Shown here: positions 19,640 through 31,970 of the stretch, one piece after another
How the letters are laid out: every line of letters starts with the position of its first letter
Position numbering within the stretch: the stretch's first letter is position 1
Assembly: GCA_015179125.1 (NCBI GenBank)
Contig: WHVA01000135.1
Location: forward strand, 124,001 to 188,000
DNA from: Gautieria morchelliformis
Taxonomy: Eukaryota; Basidiomycota; Agaricomycetes; Gomphales; Gomphaceae
Direction of reading: 5' to 3'
Length of the DNA stretch: 64,000 bases
Program-made: the position numbers and the translations under genes
The notes under the pieces: model-generated
The model's input: only the letters and a program-made list of their open reading frames with translations
Database searches by the model: none
What the model was told of the DNA's origin: nothing

Positions 19640-20285
19640 TGCCTAATTTAAGAAACAGAAACTTGTGCTGCGCAAGCGGCAGAGACTTCGTGAAAATGTC
19701 CGCGATGTTCTCAGCGGACCGAACATAAGTAATGTCGGCGTCGCCGTGATCAACGAGGTCGCGGACCCAATGTCCTTTGACGCGCAAGTGTTTGGTGCGG
19801 GGATGGTGGGATGCGTCGTGGATGTTGGAGATCGTCTGCATATTGTCGCAATAGATGTGGATCGGTCTGGCGCAGGGCAACCCGAGCTCCTGGATGAGGT
19901 GGCGAATCCACAGGGTGTGCTTGACACCGGGGATCAAGGCCATGGACTCGGATTCCGTGGTGGAGAGGGCAATCCGAGTTTGCTTCATGGAAACCCATGC
20001 GACGATGCACCCGTGGTAAAGGCAGACATAGCCGCCAACTGAGTGTGAGTCGGCGAGTCCAGCGAAGTCGGCGTCGGAGTAGATTTCGATGAGGGGAGTG
20101 GAAGATGAGCGGTGCAGTACGATGCCTGCGTCGCGTGTGCCTTTCAAGTACCTTATGACACGTTTGACCGCCGTCCAGTGAGCCTCGCTGTAGTCGTGTG
20201 TGTGTTGACTCAGCTGCTGGACGGCGAACACAATGTCGGGGGGGGAACCCATGACGGCGTACATGAGGGATCCAACCACTTGAGC
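19632..20285 (-). pseudogene. copia C RNase H domain
   Basis: Open frame with V-V-G-S-L-M-Y-A, then Y-S-D-A-D-F-A-G-L (Asp), T-T-E-S-E-S (Glu) and Y-C-D-N-M-Q (Asp), ending T-K-S-L-P...L-G-M-L. All acidic RNase H positions are present. The upstream RT frame resumes across the solo LTR once one GTAAG copy is removed. Confidence 0.9.
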
Positions 20286-20290
20286 GTAAG

Positions 20291-21564
20291 TGTCATGACA
20301 CGTTTATTTCTCATACTCAGGTGCTCTGTCCTGCCATTTCTCACCCCATTTCCGTGTTTGTTCCGATCGCCATTGTCCTGTTCTGCAGCCGATTCTCGCT
20401 GTTCATGCCAATTACCATAGCTACGCCGTCAAACGCACGATCGACGCCTTTGGACTGACTTAGCAGTCATCGCTGGGTCTACCACCTCCTCTGCTCGACC
20501 CTCTTCCAATGGTGTTCTGGTAAATTGGATTGTCATGACCTGTGTATTTCCTGCACCTTGTTATCCCCAGTTCCCCTTTCGCTACTCCTCCCCAGTGTTC
20601 GCTCGGCTTCGCCCTCCACCTCGACCTGTCCTCCTCTATGTCACCTCTGTTCACCCTTCCTCGCGTTTCGCCGAACGATCATTCGCTGCTCGCATCATTC
20701 GCCAACAGGCACACCATCAAATCACAATCGACATCCCTCTGCAGCATGATGGCTCGTCAGTAACTCCATCAGCTTTTCGATCCAACCCCCTTTTGGTGTT
20801 CATATGAGCAGGGTGCGTTCGCGGGACGTCCTACCTGTAGGTCGTGTGGGATCAACCCAGTATATGAAGAACCCGTGCAGGGCGGTGTATATGTGGGCCC
20901 CAAGACATGATTTCGTATACAGGTGTCTTCTCCACCTTCACTCTCCATCGTTTCATCTTCTCCCTCTTCTCTCATTCTATTGTATGACTGTTCCATCTAT
21001 GTTGTATCATGACTGTGCACCCCTATCCAACCCTGACTCGTGACGGCCTCTTTCCTATTCGCTGATACCTTATGAGCATTCGATATAAGTAGTTTACATT
21101 CGCATGTATATTCCCCAGTTCAATTATCATACGTCGTTCATCTTGTGCAGCTTTGGCCTCGCTGTGGTCATCGTCTTAAGCCTTCTCTTGGAGATTCACA
21201 TCTTTGACTAGCAGAGGACTTAGGCATCACTGGTGAGTTCTCGTACTTCATCTTCGTTACCTTAGCCTTCGAACCATTTTCTGTGCTGTTGGCGAAGGGC
21301 TCCGAAGGAGCACCTTCGCCAGCAAAGGGATTGTCTCTACTTAGACAGCCCTTCCGTGACACCTTGCACGTTGCATCGTCAAGTGCCACAGGCCATTTCG
21401 CTACGACTGTAGATAGGGTGAGCCCCGTTCGGGCAACCCTCTTACCTTGTGAACATTCATTGGTTCACCTATTCGCCGAACGGCATACTTATTCGCACAA
21501 GTTATTCGGGCATTCGCTGTGTTCACTAATACACGATATTAATGCCTGAAAACCAATCTTGACA
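20291..21564 (+). repeat. Solo LTR, family G, copy 2 (1274 bp)
   Basis: TGTCATGACACG...CAATCTTGACA with exact 5-bp TSD GTAAG (20286-20290 and 21565-21569). Same conserved stem-loop at 21291-21320. It is the best reference copy: perfect TGTCA/TGACA ends and exact TSD. Confidence 0.95.
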
Positions 21565-21569
21565 GTAAG

Positions 21570-22866
21570 GTGCGTCTGGCGTGGGGTCATCTCTGGAGCG
21601 CGGCTCCAAGGACTTGATGTCATGGAGGACGGGTGTGTCGACAGGTGGGGCTTCGACTAGGTTGAACTGTTGGACGATGACATCAACATAATGACCTTGG
21701 GAGAGCTTAATGAAATCGTGACCAGGGTCAATATCAACCCTGATGCCGAGGATCTTGAGCATCTCACCGAGATCCTTCATCGTGAAGTTAGAGTGAAGGA
21801 GGGCTTTGGCACTTGCCATTAGTGTTTTGGTGCTCGCAAACAGCCCGAGGTCATCCACGTAGATGGTGATAATGGTGAGTCGGTCGCCGGTTTTCTTGAA
21901 GAAAACACAGTTATTGGCGTGACTACGAGTGAAGCCATCGTTGATGAGGACCGTGGTGAGCCTTTTGTACCAAGAACGACCTGATTGTTTCAGGCCATAA
22001 ATGGCACGATGCAGCTTTTGGACACGTCCGGATCCGTCATCGAAGCTGTCAGGCTGGCGCATGTAGATCTCCTCATCTAGAGTAGAATTCAAATACGCGC
22101 CTTTCACATCCATCATCTCAATCTCCCATCCCTTTTGGATAGCGAGCGTGAGGATAAGCTGCAGGCTGTCCAGCTTGACAACCGGGGACGTGACTTAGAA
22201 GTAGTCCATGCCGGGATGTTGCGTGAACCCCTGCGCAACCAGCCTTGCTTTTCCCAGCTCGAATGCACCATCTGCGTCTGTTTTGGCCGTGTATACCCAC
22301 CGGCTCCCAACGACGTTCTTCCCTGCAGGTCACTCAACCAGCTCCCATGTCCCAACCTCGGCATGCTGCTGCATCTCAGTCTCCATCGCCGCTCTCCATA
22401 TCGGGAAATCATCCCGATGTAACACCTCTGCATAGGACATCGGCTCTGTCACGATCTCTGTCGCTGACAGAGTCCGCTCGCCCTCATGCATGTGACAATA
22501 GTCAGGAGCGGGCTTACCCGCAAACCTGGTGCTGCGCCGCGGGCCCTCCCTCGGGTCCGCAGCCACAGCACCAGTTGTGACGACACCACCTGGAGGCACG
22601 GCGATCGGTGCAGGGGCAGTGGGTGCAGGGACAGGAGCCAACTGGGCGGCCCCAGGGGCATTCCCGACGATCGGTGTGGCCTCCAAGTCGTCGTCATCGG
22701 GCACAAGGTGGATGGCGGTGTCGGTCTCGTCGAAAATGACGTTGCGGGAGGTTTGGATGTGGTGTGAGTGTACGTTGTAATATTTCCAGGCTTTTGCATT
22801 GGGGGCAACACCAGTGAAGACGTGTTGCTCGGACTTCAGTTCTAGTTTAGTACGGCGTTGGTCAGG
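21570..22866 (-). pseudogene. copia C linker and reverse transcriptase
   Basis: Pro/Ala-rich linker (22704 down), then RT: T-W-E-L-V-E, stop TGA near 22330, K-N-V-V-G, R-L-V-A-Q-G-F-T-Q, M-D-Y-F followed by TAA near 22197, then M-M-D-V-K-G-A-Y-L-N, I-Y-G-L-K-Q-S-G-R-S-W-Y and the catalytic Y-V-D-D-L near 21855. The two stops disable it. The C-terminal end runs to the GTAAG target site at 21569. Confidence 0.9.
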
Positions 22867-23176
22867 GACTTAAATCCAACACTTTTTACCAAACTCCTCC
22901 AACTTCCCGACATCTGGTTTCTTGCCAAAGAACACCTGGTAGGGCGTCATATCCGTTCCAAGCGCACGCGTAGGCGATCCTTTCTTGATATAACAGGCGT
23001 AAGCAACGGCCTCTGCCCATAGGGTCTTGGGTAGCTGTTTCGCAAATATCATTGCGCGTGCGTGTTCTAACAGGGTGCTGTTTAATCGTTCTGCGATGCC
23101 GTTTTGAGCTGGGGAATAAGGGGCAGTGGACTCCATGATGATCCATTTTTCAGCACAGAAAAGCCTAAAAGCCGTG
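22867..23176 (-). pseudogene. copia C integrase, C-terminal part
   Basis: Contains the third catalytic residue region P-Y-S-P-A-Q-N-G-I-A-E-R-L-N and the following conserved L-L-E-H-A-R-A-M, W-A-E-A-V, F-G-K-K-P. Starts at the family-G LTR junction 23177; first two catalytic Asp residues are lost. Confidence 0.85.
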
Positions 23177-23439
23177 TGTCATGACGCATTTATTTCCCAT
23201 ACTCAGATGCTCAGTTTTCATATTTTCTCACTCCACCTTCGTGTTCTTTCCGATCGCCATTGCCATGTTCGGCAACCAATTCTCGCTGTTCACGCCAATT
23301 ACCATAGCCACGCCGTCAAATGCACGATCGACATCTTTGGACTGACTCGGCAGTCATCGCTGGGTCTATCACCTCCTCTGCGCAACCCTCTTCCGATGGC
23401 GTTCGGGTAATTGGATTGTCATGACCTGTGTATTTCCTG
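23177..23439 (+). repeat. LTR family G, copy 3 (5' 263 bp only)
   Basis: TGTCATGACGCATTT and following sequence match the first 260 bp of copies 1 and 2, more diverged, then stop at TTTCCTGGG. The right part and TSD are missing, so deletion or recombination followed insertion. Confidence 0.85.
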
Positions 23440-26104
23440 GGACGGTGTCTTCACATTCATTCACTTTCAATCCATCTTTGTCGGCGGACATCATCTCCCA
23501 GGAGTGGAGCGTTTATGTGCTCTCATCAATGTGACAGCATTTGTTTCTTTAACTGTTCACCGGGGCATGACTTACCAACACATTTGTTATGTCTACAAAA
23601 ATTTCCTATCCTATCTCCGCAACTTCATGTCCATATTTCCAAACAACCGGGCCCTCCATCATGTTCCAGCTCCCGTAAAGGAATCTCTTCAGTGGTGGTT
23701 TCATGTGCTCCGCGCTGTGGTTGTGTGTCCCTTGCTTTTCCCAACATATACGCTGGGGCGTTGGTTTAAGTGTCAGTGACAAATGGGACGCTTGCAATTG
23801 GTCTGGAGGGTGGATGGGCTGATTCAATCGCCCTTGAGCTTGCCATTCTTTGAATTGTTTATCTCTTGGTTTGTAAAACTGTCATTCTCGGACACATCAC
23901 GTGACATACCACCACCACGCAAGCGCAGTTCTATCCATTGCATTACCTCTTCTCTCTTCCCTGCCAATGTCCTCATCACACCTATCTATGCCACCACTGC
24001 AGCCAACAAAGCTTAGCAGATATCTGCTGCTGTTTTTCCTGATGCTACTTTCAATCTGGGTTGCACCTTTGTGTTGCCGGCTGTACTTGGACCAATCCTC
24101 TCCTGTACCACATCCCCGTGGCTCTGACAAGGTCCTTCGAGCCAATCCCACCCTCCTGGGCATGTCCTCTCCAACCTGCATTGCTTCCCTACGCTTCATA
24201 CCCTCTCCCGTTCTCATGTCCACCATGCCTCACCTTCCATCATTACTCCCAGCAATGCATCCGCCGGCAGCTGCCCCCGATCATCTTCACTCTGTTCCCC
24301 TTATGGCCAATCATCCCTTGCAACTGCAATCCAACACTTTACCTCCCTCCTTGATACAATGATAGTCCGCAGAAGATATCAGCCAACTCTATACAACATT
24401 ACTCTGTCTAGTTACTGTCCGGTTTACGTCCTTCTGTGGTTATTAGTATACCTTATCCCTGACGATTTTTGCGTACCTGCTTTGGATGTTCTTTTGTGTA
24501 TTTCATTACCACTCGTGGCGCCAGTTCCAGTTCCGTCCACAAAGGTGCCATGTGTCCATGGGTTTCAGGCCTCAAGTTATGGCACCAAATTAACGATGCT
24601 CCATCTTCGAACACTCCACTCATGGTGCCCGCATCAATTCTGCACTCATCACTGCTGAGACAGGACCCGGATACCATGCTTCACTTACGGGCACTTCAAG
24701 CACATCTTACTCACACCAACTCTTTCGACATTGCCATATTTGTTGTTGCATGCTCATGATCCTTTCGCAAACCCTGTTTGATGGCACAACCTCACTGGGA
24801 TGATATCTCTATACCCCTTTCCTCTGTTCCTGCACTGCTACTACAGCCCTTGATCATCACCTTGTGTCTAATGGGAGATGGGCCGATGGGTTTTGGGAAA
24901 CAATGCGTCAAAATGGGGTTTCTCGCTGCGATCTGGTGACTGACAAATGTCTAGGCCCATTAATCTCATGTGCAAGGCCAGACCTGACCGGTTTCAACCC
25001 TCAACGTCTCCTTGCATTGCAATTCTGTATGTCGCTTACGGTTTTACTTTGCATCTCTGTCCTCTGGGTGAGTTGAGCAATGGGCCTACGTCCAAGCTAG
25101 CAAGGGACCGGACTTATGATATCGACTCGAACAGTCAAACTGATTTAAATTCACAGCAGTGAGGTGGCTGATTTTCTGGTGGTTCAACCTAGCCTGATGT
25201 ATTGGCAGGGTGTTTCATCCTACGCTGTGCGGATCGATTTTACAACTTAGTTGCTTCATGACTTCACACCTCCAGACTTAACATAAGTGGAGGCGCATAT
25301 ATCAGAAGCACCATTTTCCATTACATGCAGAAAACGCAGCCAGGCGAGTCGGCTTGCGTGCTGTCACTCAGAAGTACACGCATTTGCCAGACAACATATT
25401 ATTCTTCCACTTTCAAATTGATGCTCTCAGGAAACCACCCGTACTCGCCACAGGGGACCTGCATCTGCTTTACTTCTATGCCCTCCACCTCCAATGTCAA
25501 CCTCTCTGACAGGTTGCACCCTCCGTGAGTGGACCATGGGGAGAAATCTGCCCTGCAAAGGAAACTACGCGCTGCCATGGATGATAGGACATCGGAATCA
25601 GGGCCCAAAAATTTCAGGGCTGATACAGCGAGAGGAGTCATAGGTCATAGTGTTCAGCGACCCCATGCGCAAAAGCAGACAACTTGAACCGTCAGAAACA
25701 TCGAGCATTGAAGATGTGAACATACCTTTGGCCAACATGCCGTGAGTGCTTTGGCATCCCTATTAATTCGCGAACGACACACATCATAAAGAAGATGTAG
25801 CGTTACTAGCTGGTATATGTTGCATGACTACAAGCCCACAATACCTACCATAGCTCATAGCTTTGAGGCTGCTCCGAAAAAGAAAGACACTACTGGTAAT
25901 AAACAGCCTGAGGCTTCTCAGGGTTCTATCAGCGAGAACTAACAATAAGAGACAGCGAGGCAGGTTCTTACTGCCTTCGTCATTTGGAATCCTATTTGGG
26001 ACAAGTCCCTGTAATTTCATATTTGAAATTGAATTTTTATTGATTTTCTGCTGGTTTTGGGTGCCACACACATCATTCCTCGGAACGATCGTGTTTTCGA
26101 CTCC
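23440..26104. other. Long stretch without a supportable gene
   Basis: 23900-24760 is C/T-rich on the plus strand and gives long overlapping ORFs in more than one frame (for example 23901-24362) without recognisable domains. 25860-26000 has a short coding-looking stretch (K-K-K-D-T-T-G-N-K-Q-P-E-A-S) with stops after it. Nothing firm. Confidence 0.4.
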
Positions 26105-26790
26105 ACGTAATTTGATATTTAAGGTCTGAATTTTTAGGAAAATTATGGTATTTTATTATTATCTGACTATTTAGTTTTGAGGTAGACGGCCTGCTCGCCG
26201 TCTGCAATGACGAGCACAGGATTGGAGCTTATGCCACCTAATTCTATATTGAAGGTCCCTGAATTCCTAAGAAAATTATGGTATTTTTTTAGTATCTGGC
26301 TATTTATTTATGAAGTAGACGGCCTGCTCGCCGTTGCAGATGGCGAGCACGGGATTGGCGCTTAGGACGGAACGACGAACTAGCTATATTCGTCATCTCC
26401 TGATTTTTAGCATATCTGTGATATATTTTTTATGTCTGGGTAATTATTTATAAAGACAATGTTGTGCTCGCCGTCAGCGACGACGAGCATATGTGGTTTG
26501 AGCCAGAGGCTGTGTGGTGGCGGAGTTTGACCGCGGACGGTGCCGTACAGAGTCCACACACAGCAGGGGACCACAGGGCTATACAGGTCAAGGGAACTAC
26601 TACTGACCTGGACACAGTTTCGCGGAATAAACTACGGAATAGACCTACCACGAGGAATTTGCTAGTTAGACTTAGACCACACATGTGGGGTGTGCGTCTA
26701 ACTAGATTACAGTTTGGTGCCGTACAGGTGAACTGGACGCTGAAGCGCCAGGCTACGAAGACAGCTGGGCTGATTAACACGCTGATTAGC
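26105..26790 (+). repeat. Palindrome-bearing repeat element, copy 1
   Basis: Three tandem units of about 135-140 bp, each A/T-rich (TTTTTAG...TATTTATTTA) with a GC palindrome of type GCTCGCC...GGCGAGC centred near 26204, 26337 and 26477. They are followed by about 300 bp that ends with a near-perfect inverted repeat CTAGTTAGAC...GTCTAACTAG (26662-26705) around CCACACATGTGG and a conserved GGTGCCGTACAGGTG word. The same order, same strand, recurs at 41050-41680. No coding capacity; family unknown. Confidence 0.75.
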
Positions 26791-27177
26791 TAAGCTGTCA
26801 CTCTAGTACTTCGGGACTTTCCTTCGCTCGCTTTCTCTCACTTCGCGATTCTTCAGGTAAACAACATTTTCTGTCCAGGATGACTTCCGGTCCAAGGTCG
26901 AACCTTGCCGACATCCACAGCGCCGGAAGGCTGGGTAACCGCGAGGAGATTGAACAGAGAAACTGAAGTATCAGGACAGTAGTATCCCTGCCGTAGCTCC
27001 CAACCATTCTCCTGTTACCACTACTTCCGCAACCTCAACTAACCAGACAGCACTATTATCCGCCGCGACAGTGCCTAACTCGAATCACCCATTAGTACCG
27101 TGAGCCACAGCCGCGACAATCACCGCTTCTAACACCACATCGTCTCGGACCCATTCGCAGCGAGGGGGACAGCAAAC
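26791..27177. other. Stretch without a recognised gene
   Basis: No ORF or repeat that I can assign. It separates the palindromic element from the retroelement remnant. Confidence 0.4.
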
Positions 27178-28100
27178 ATGCGACAAACGATCATTCACGC
27201 TATCCCCGCTCAACTTCCCACTTTGTCTCAGCATTGCGTCTACATAGCCTTTCTTCCGTATCAAAGCATGGAGCGTATCAGGCTCGAACGCGACATAAGT
27301 ACTTCATATTACCCACTAAATCCACCCGCATCACCGATGCTTGCGACTTCATTGACAAGAGAAAGCTTACGTTCACATAGTCCAACCAAGCCTATCACAA
27401 TTCCTCCGATTAGAGATCTGATGCGAACCCGGATCCGACAGTCTAGAGGGTTGGAAGAATCATTTCGAAACGACCACATCAGCGACCGACGGTACAGCCG
27501 TGCAGTCCTGAGGATTCAGCAAGCAATACAACGAGTGTTACGCAGTGGTGCACAGGGACAACAATTATGAACATACGACTGACCCAGCCGAACCTAGGAT
27601 TGCTGCTACGAGTCCTGTCAACTTCAGAAACAACCCTGGTTTGAGTCCAGGGGGAGGTGCCACTCCTTCGGGAACGTGGAGAACCAGCCGCCCGGACCGA
27701 AACTCGGCTTACGCTATGGGAACAAGTATCCTCATATCTCCACCAACTGGGACACCAAGCACAACGACAATCACCCCGATCGCAAGACCCATGTTACGAA
27801 GAAGGACAGATGCCTCGTCTACGACTCAGACAGCGCCGCCGCGCAGTATCTGTACCATCTCTTACCACGGAGCGGCGCAGTGCCCTCGCATCCGAGCTGT
27901 ACACCATCACACCACCGCACAATGCCCGAGGCTTCCAAGGCTTTACCAATCATGCTGCAACACCCACTATTCGTCAACAAACACATTACAGAGGTCGAAG
28001 CGGGGCATAGGTCAGGCCCGTTCAACTTGGACGAGACACACATTGTTTCAATGGGCATCTCCGTACATCGCTGTCCGGTCTTGCAGAGCAGGAGCTAGGG
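27178..28100 (+). pseudogene. Decayed retroelement pol leader (DIRS/tyrosine-recombinase type?)
   Basis: The plus frame 27676-28098 has H-N-D-N-H-P-D-R-K-T-H-V near residue 30 and later H-P-L-F-V-N-K-H-I-T-E-V-E-A-G-H-R-S-G-P-F. From memory, H-N-x-x-H-P-D-R-x-x-H and N-H-P-S-V...G-R-x-x-G-P-F occur in the gag-like and RT-leading regions of basidiomycete DIRS-like elements. Several frameshifts separate the conserved pieces, and RT itself is absent. A shared low-level resemblance is all that can be claimed. Confidence 0.4.
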
Positions 28101-28252
28101 AACAGAAAGTTCCGCCATGAACAGGAATCCGTCCAAGAAGGACGCAAAGACATTCCCATGAACAAAGGCTCGATTCAGATGATCCCCCGACCCTTTTGGG
28201 TCGGGCATCGATGGTCGAGCAACAGCAGACGGCCTGTATGCGGGCAACATGT

Positions 28253-28600
28253 CATGTCCGAATGGACCTGTGACCTGCGTGAACGTGCACATGTCCAGAT
28301 GGACTTGCAACGATGCGCTCAATTCAGATGACTTCCCCACCCGCTTGGGTTCGGCATGGATGGTCGAACAACATGTGAGTCCCAATTCTTTTCATTGCTT
28401 CACGCATCAATTCTCCATGCGTGCAACCGCGATGGTCAATTCCCTGATCCGTGCTGCATCCATCCCCACTGTATCGGGGCAATATATCACGTCCGAACGG
28501 ACTTGTGACCCGCATGAACATGCACATGTCTGAACGGACATGTGACCTGCATGAACGTGCGCCTGTCTAGACGGACTTGTGGCCTGCGTGAACGTACGCA
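28253..28600 (+). repeat. Degenerate 35-45 bp repeats (GTCCGAACGGAC...GTGACCTGC)
   Basis: Words of the form TGTCCGAACGGACTTGTGAC and CTGCATGAACGTGCACATGT recur at 28253-28310 and three times at 28490-28600. GTCCGAACGGAC is itself palindromic. 28170-28250 and 28310-28375 also share a roughly 70-bp block (CAGATGA...GGGT...GGCAT...GATGGTCGA). Confidence 0.65.
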
Positions 28601-28620
28601 CCCACAACTGGATCAGACGT

Positions 28621-29115
28621 GTATGTCATGAGGCCACGACCGAACTTGCTCATCATCTTCCGATCACCGCTTTCGTCGTACGTGGACAGGCAGTCCTCAG
28701 GCGGTGTGCATGAACATCTGGGATATCTGGAAAGCATTCTGGGATCCACCTGTCCCCGTGCATGTTATGATGCCACGGCCAGATTTGCGTCTCATCTTCT
28801 GATCACCGCTTATGTCGTACGTGGGAATGAGCTGAACGGCTGACGTTTCTTGCATTTTCTTAATCCCGCACAGCCCCGCCTGGTACTCAGGCAGCGTGCT
28901 TGGGCATCTGGAAAACATTCCGGATTCACCAGTCCCCGTGTGTCATGATACCACAGCCATATTTGCGTCTCATCTTCCGAACACCACTTACGTTGTACGT
29001 GGGAATGAGCTGAACGGCTGACGTTTCTTTCATGTTCTTATTTATGCACAGCCCCGCCTGGTACTCAGGCAGCAGCGTGCACGAATATCTGGAAAGCACT
29101 CCGGAATCGACAGTC
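28621..29115 (+). repeat. Three tandem units of about 140-178 bp
   Basis: Units start near 28621, 28761 and 28939 with TGTCATGA.GCCACG, contain CTCATCTTCCGATCACCGCTT and TCGTACGTGG, and end with CATCTGGAAA.CATTC. Units 2 and 3 share a further insert (GAGCTGAACGGCTGACGTTTC). No coding frame. Confidence 0.75.
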
Positions 29116-29344
29116 CCACCCACCCGCACACGAGTGCTGCACAACCCTTCACTAGCGAATTGGCAACCATGCAGATCATGCACTACGTTTAGGGCTCGCT
29201 ACGTTTCGGATTCGCCACAGGGGGCGGCCTTCAAGTGACAGTGGCAGACATGATCGCCGACACACTCGCAGCACGAGAACCCAGTAGGTCACTTAATGGA
29301 CAAGGCTATCACAGTGTACATTTATTCACACGACCTTGACACAG

Positions 29345-30373
29345 TGTCACGACCGGTTTACTTCTCCTACCGCGCTACCTCTATGTTCCCCCTCGTCACT
29401 CCCTAGCATCTTCGCCAGAGTTTGCCGCACCTACCGACCACTTCCCCTCTACATCCACCCTACCCGCTGTTCGCCCCATTCTCCGAACTGCTATTCACTG
29501 CTCGCGCATTTCGTCAGCAGGCACGCCATTGAATATGATTGATACCATTCACCCCGCATGATGGCTCATCATAAACCCCATCATCTTCTCAATCCAACCC
29601 CATTGGGTGTTCGTATGGCCAAGGTGTGATCGCAGGACCTCTCTTCCATAGGTCGTGTGGGATCAACCCAGTAAACGGAGAGTCCGTGCAGTGTAGCATG
29701 TATGCGGGTCCCAAGACATGGTTTTGTCCATAAATGCCTTCGCTCCCTTTATTCTCCGTCGTTTCATGTTCTCATTCTCCCCTCACTCTATTGTATGTTT
29801 ATTCCATCTACCTAGTATCATGACTGTGCACCCCTATCCAACCCTGACTTGTGACGGCCTCTTTCCTATTCGCTGATACCTTACGAGCATTCGATATAAG
29901 TAGTTTACATTCGCATGTATATTCCTCAGTTCAATTATCATACGTCGTTCATCTTGTGCAGCTTTGGCCTCGCCGTGGTCATCATCTTAAGTCTTCTCTT
30001 GGAGATTCTCATCTTCGACCAGCAGAGGACTTAGGCATCACTGGTGAGTTCTCATACTTCCTCTTCGTTACCTTAGCCTTCGAACCATTTTCTATGCTGT
30101 TGGCGAAGGGCTCCAAAGGAGCTCCTTCGCCAGCGAAGGGATTGTCGAGACTTAGACAGCCCTTCCGTGAGACCTTGCACGTTACATCGTCAAGAGTCAC
30201 GGGCTATTTCGCTATGACTGTAGATAGGGTGAGCCCCGTTTAGGCAAACCCTCTTACCTTGTGGACATTCATTGGTTCACCTATTCGCTGAACGGCATAC
30301 TTATTCGCACAAGTTATTCGGGCATTCGCTGTGTTCACTAATACACGATAACGCTTGAAAACCAATCTTGACA
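29345..30373 (+). repeat. Solo LTR, family G, copy 4 (1029 bp)
   Basis: TGTCACGACCGG...CAATCTTGACA flanked by exact TSD CACAG (29340-29344 and 30374-30378). More diverged than copies 1 and 2 and shorter by internal deletions, but the stem-loop (30102-30131) is kept. Confidence 0.9.
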
Positions 30374-31692
30374 CACAGTCGTGGTGATCATGCTCCCACA
30401 CTGTGGGTAGTCAACCCAATGAATCCTATTGGGTGGACCCACTGAGGATTCAGTATATAAACCATTATAGCTAGTGTAAATACCAATTCAGGGGCCGCTC
30501 TTCCTGCAGTGTCAAACCTCTCGCACGCTGTATCTGTGTACCGGGTAAGACTGCATTGTGGCATCGTAGGCCACTTGTCAACCTTTGCAGAACGTTGACT
30601 GCTGTGGTTCAGACTGTCTCCAGCATGAGGTGACACATCTATTGGGAGCAGGTTTGCTAGCGAGCACGTAGGTTCGCAGAACATTTATATTAGGCCATAG
30701 CAACTAGGCCACTAAGGTGCTGCTGGAGCTTTTCCAGTGGCCCTGACCCGTTGAAAATTCAATGAATCGGTTTCATTGGAAAAAGTTTTGTTTCAATGAG
30801 TTGGTTTCAGGGGTTGACTTATGGGTATTCAGGGATCCTACAATGGAAGACCAATGGATTGAACCCGGCATTTCGAGTTGACGACCACTGGGTTCCCGTG
30901 AGATAGTCACTTACGACCCCGTGGTTCTATCACCACATTTCAGAGATGCAGCAACTGAATGCCCCATTATTTCAAGTCATAAATCAATATATACAACGGA
31001 AAATACGGATGAAACATAAGGTGAAAATCACGGAAATACCACTTTCCAATCCGTGAAACCCATACCAGGGTGCTTCAGTGGAGCGGCAGAATAGCGATGA
31101 AACCTAAGGTAAAAATCACTGAAAAACTGTGATCGGATCCATGAACCACATACCAGGCTGCTTCAGTACCGCAACAGTGCGCCGGGAGCCGAAAGGAGGC
31201 AAAGGGAGCAGTCACCAGTGACCCGCTGCCTAAGTCAGTGAACACGACGTGACATCAATCAACACTCACCTGGATCGGCCGGCTACTCGGGGCCTCTAGG
31301 ATGGGTGAGTGTGCGCTAAAGAGCGTGGAAGACTGCAAGCAGACGTCTGGGAACGGTGTGCATCTGTGCTTGGCGATGCAAGACATGAGAGCAATGCAAG
31401 ACACGAGAAAAAGTAGACGACCTGCATAATAGCTGGTACCAAAAAGAAAAACAGAATCAGTCACGGCTAGCAACCCCCGCTGTTGGCTGCATGCACCTGA
31501 CTCATGCTCAATGATCGCTACCTTGGGGGATTCTCCCAATCGCGAACAGAAGCTGCAGTTATGCATGCAACACTGATGGTAACATTGTAAATGGACTCGT
31601 CGGCCTCCGGGAACGACACTCTTTACAAACGTGAATTGAGGGGGACTGGCAGTGTATTATGAGTTCGTGCAACAGGAGTGAGATTACAGTCA
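30374..31692. other. Non-coding stretch with a hairpin and a short tandem duplication
   Basis: 30402-30445 is a hairpin (GTGGGT...CAACCCAAT / ATTGGGT...ACCCAC). 31005-31078 and 31095-31170 are a diverged direct duplication (AAAATCAC.GAAA...CCATGAA.CCCATACCAGG.TGCTTCAGT). No gene seen. Confidence 0.5.
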
Positions 31693-31970
31693 TGAAGGTT
31701 TTTATTTTTTATTTTTTATTTTTTTTTATTTTTTATTATCCAATTGTGTCTTTTGGGGCCGCGCCCTATGTAAGACGATGCATACATGTATTCTACCTCC
31801 CTGATTGCTTGATCTCGCTGTTCCAATCTGTTTCTGCATGAGCTCGGTGGGCGATGCCCCGAGCATATCCATGCCTTTGTGAAAGCGAGGTGATTGGCTC
31901 TGTGTGGCTTGCACAGGCTGGTCTATCTTTTGTCTCTTATCTCCGGCAACGCCACAGCTCCAAATGTTTG

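Larger units (their letters stand above)
19632..23176 (-). mobile_element. copia C, 3' part, with an inserted solo LTR
   Basis: Minus-strand integrase C-terminus (23176-22867), linker and RT (22866-21570), RNase H (20285-19632). A family-G solo LTR (20291-21564) splits RT from RNase H. Another family-G LTR piece (23177-23439) replaces everything 5' of the integrase, so gag and protease are missing. Closest relative in the window is copia F. Confidence 0.9.

Noticed and set aside
23901..24362. 153-codon plus ORF with hydrophobic start
   Set aside because: C/T-rich composition with equally long ORFs in another frame; no domain or conserved feature seen.
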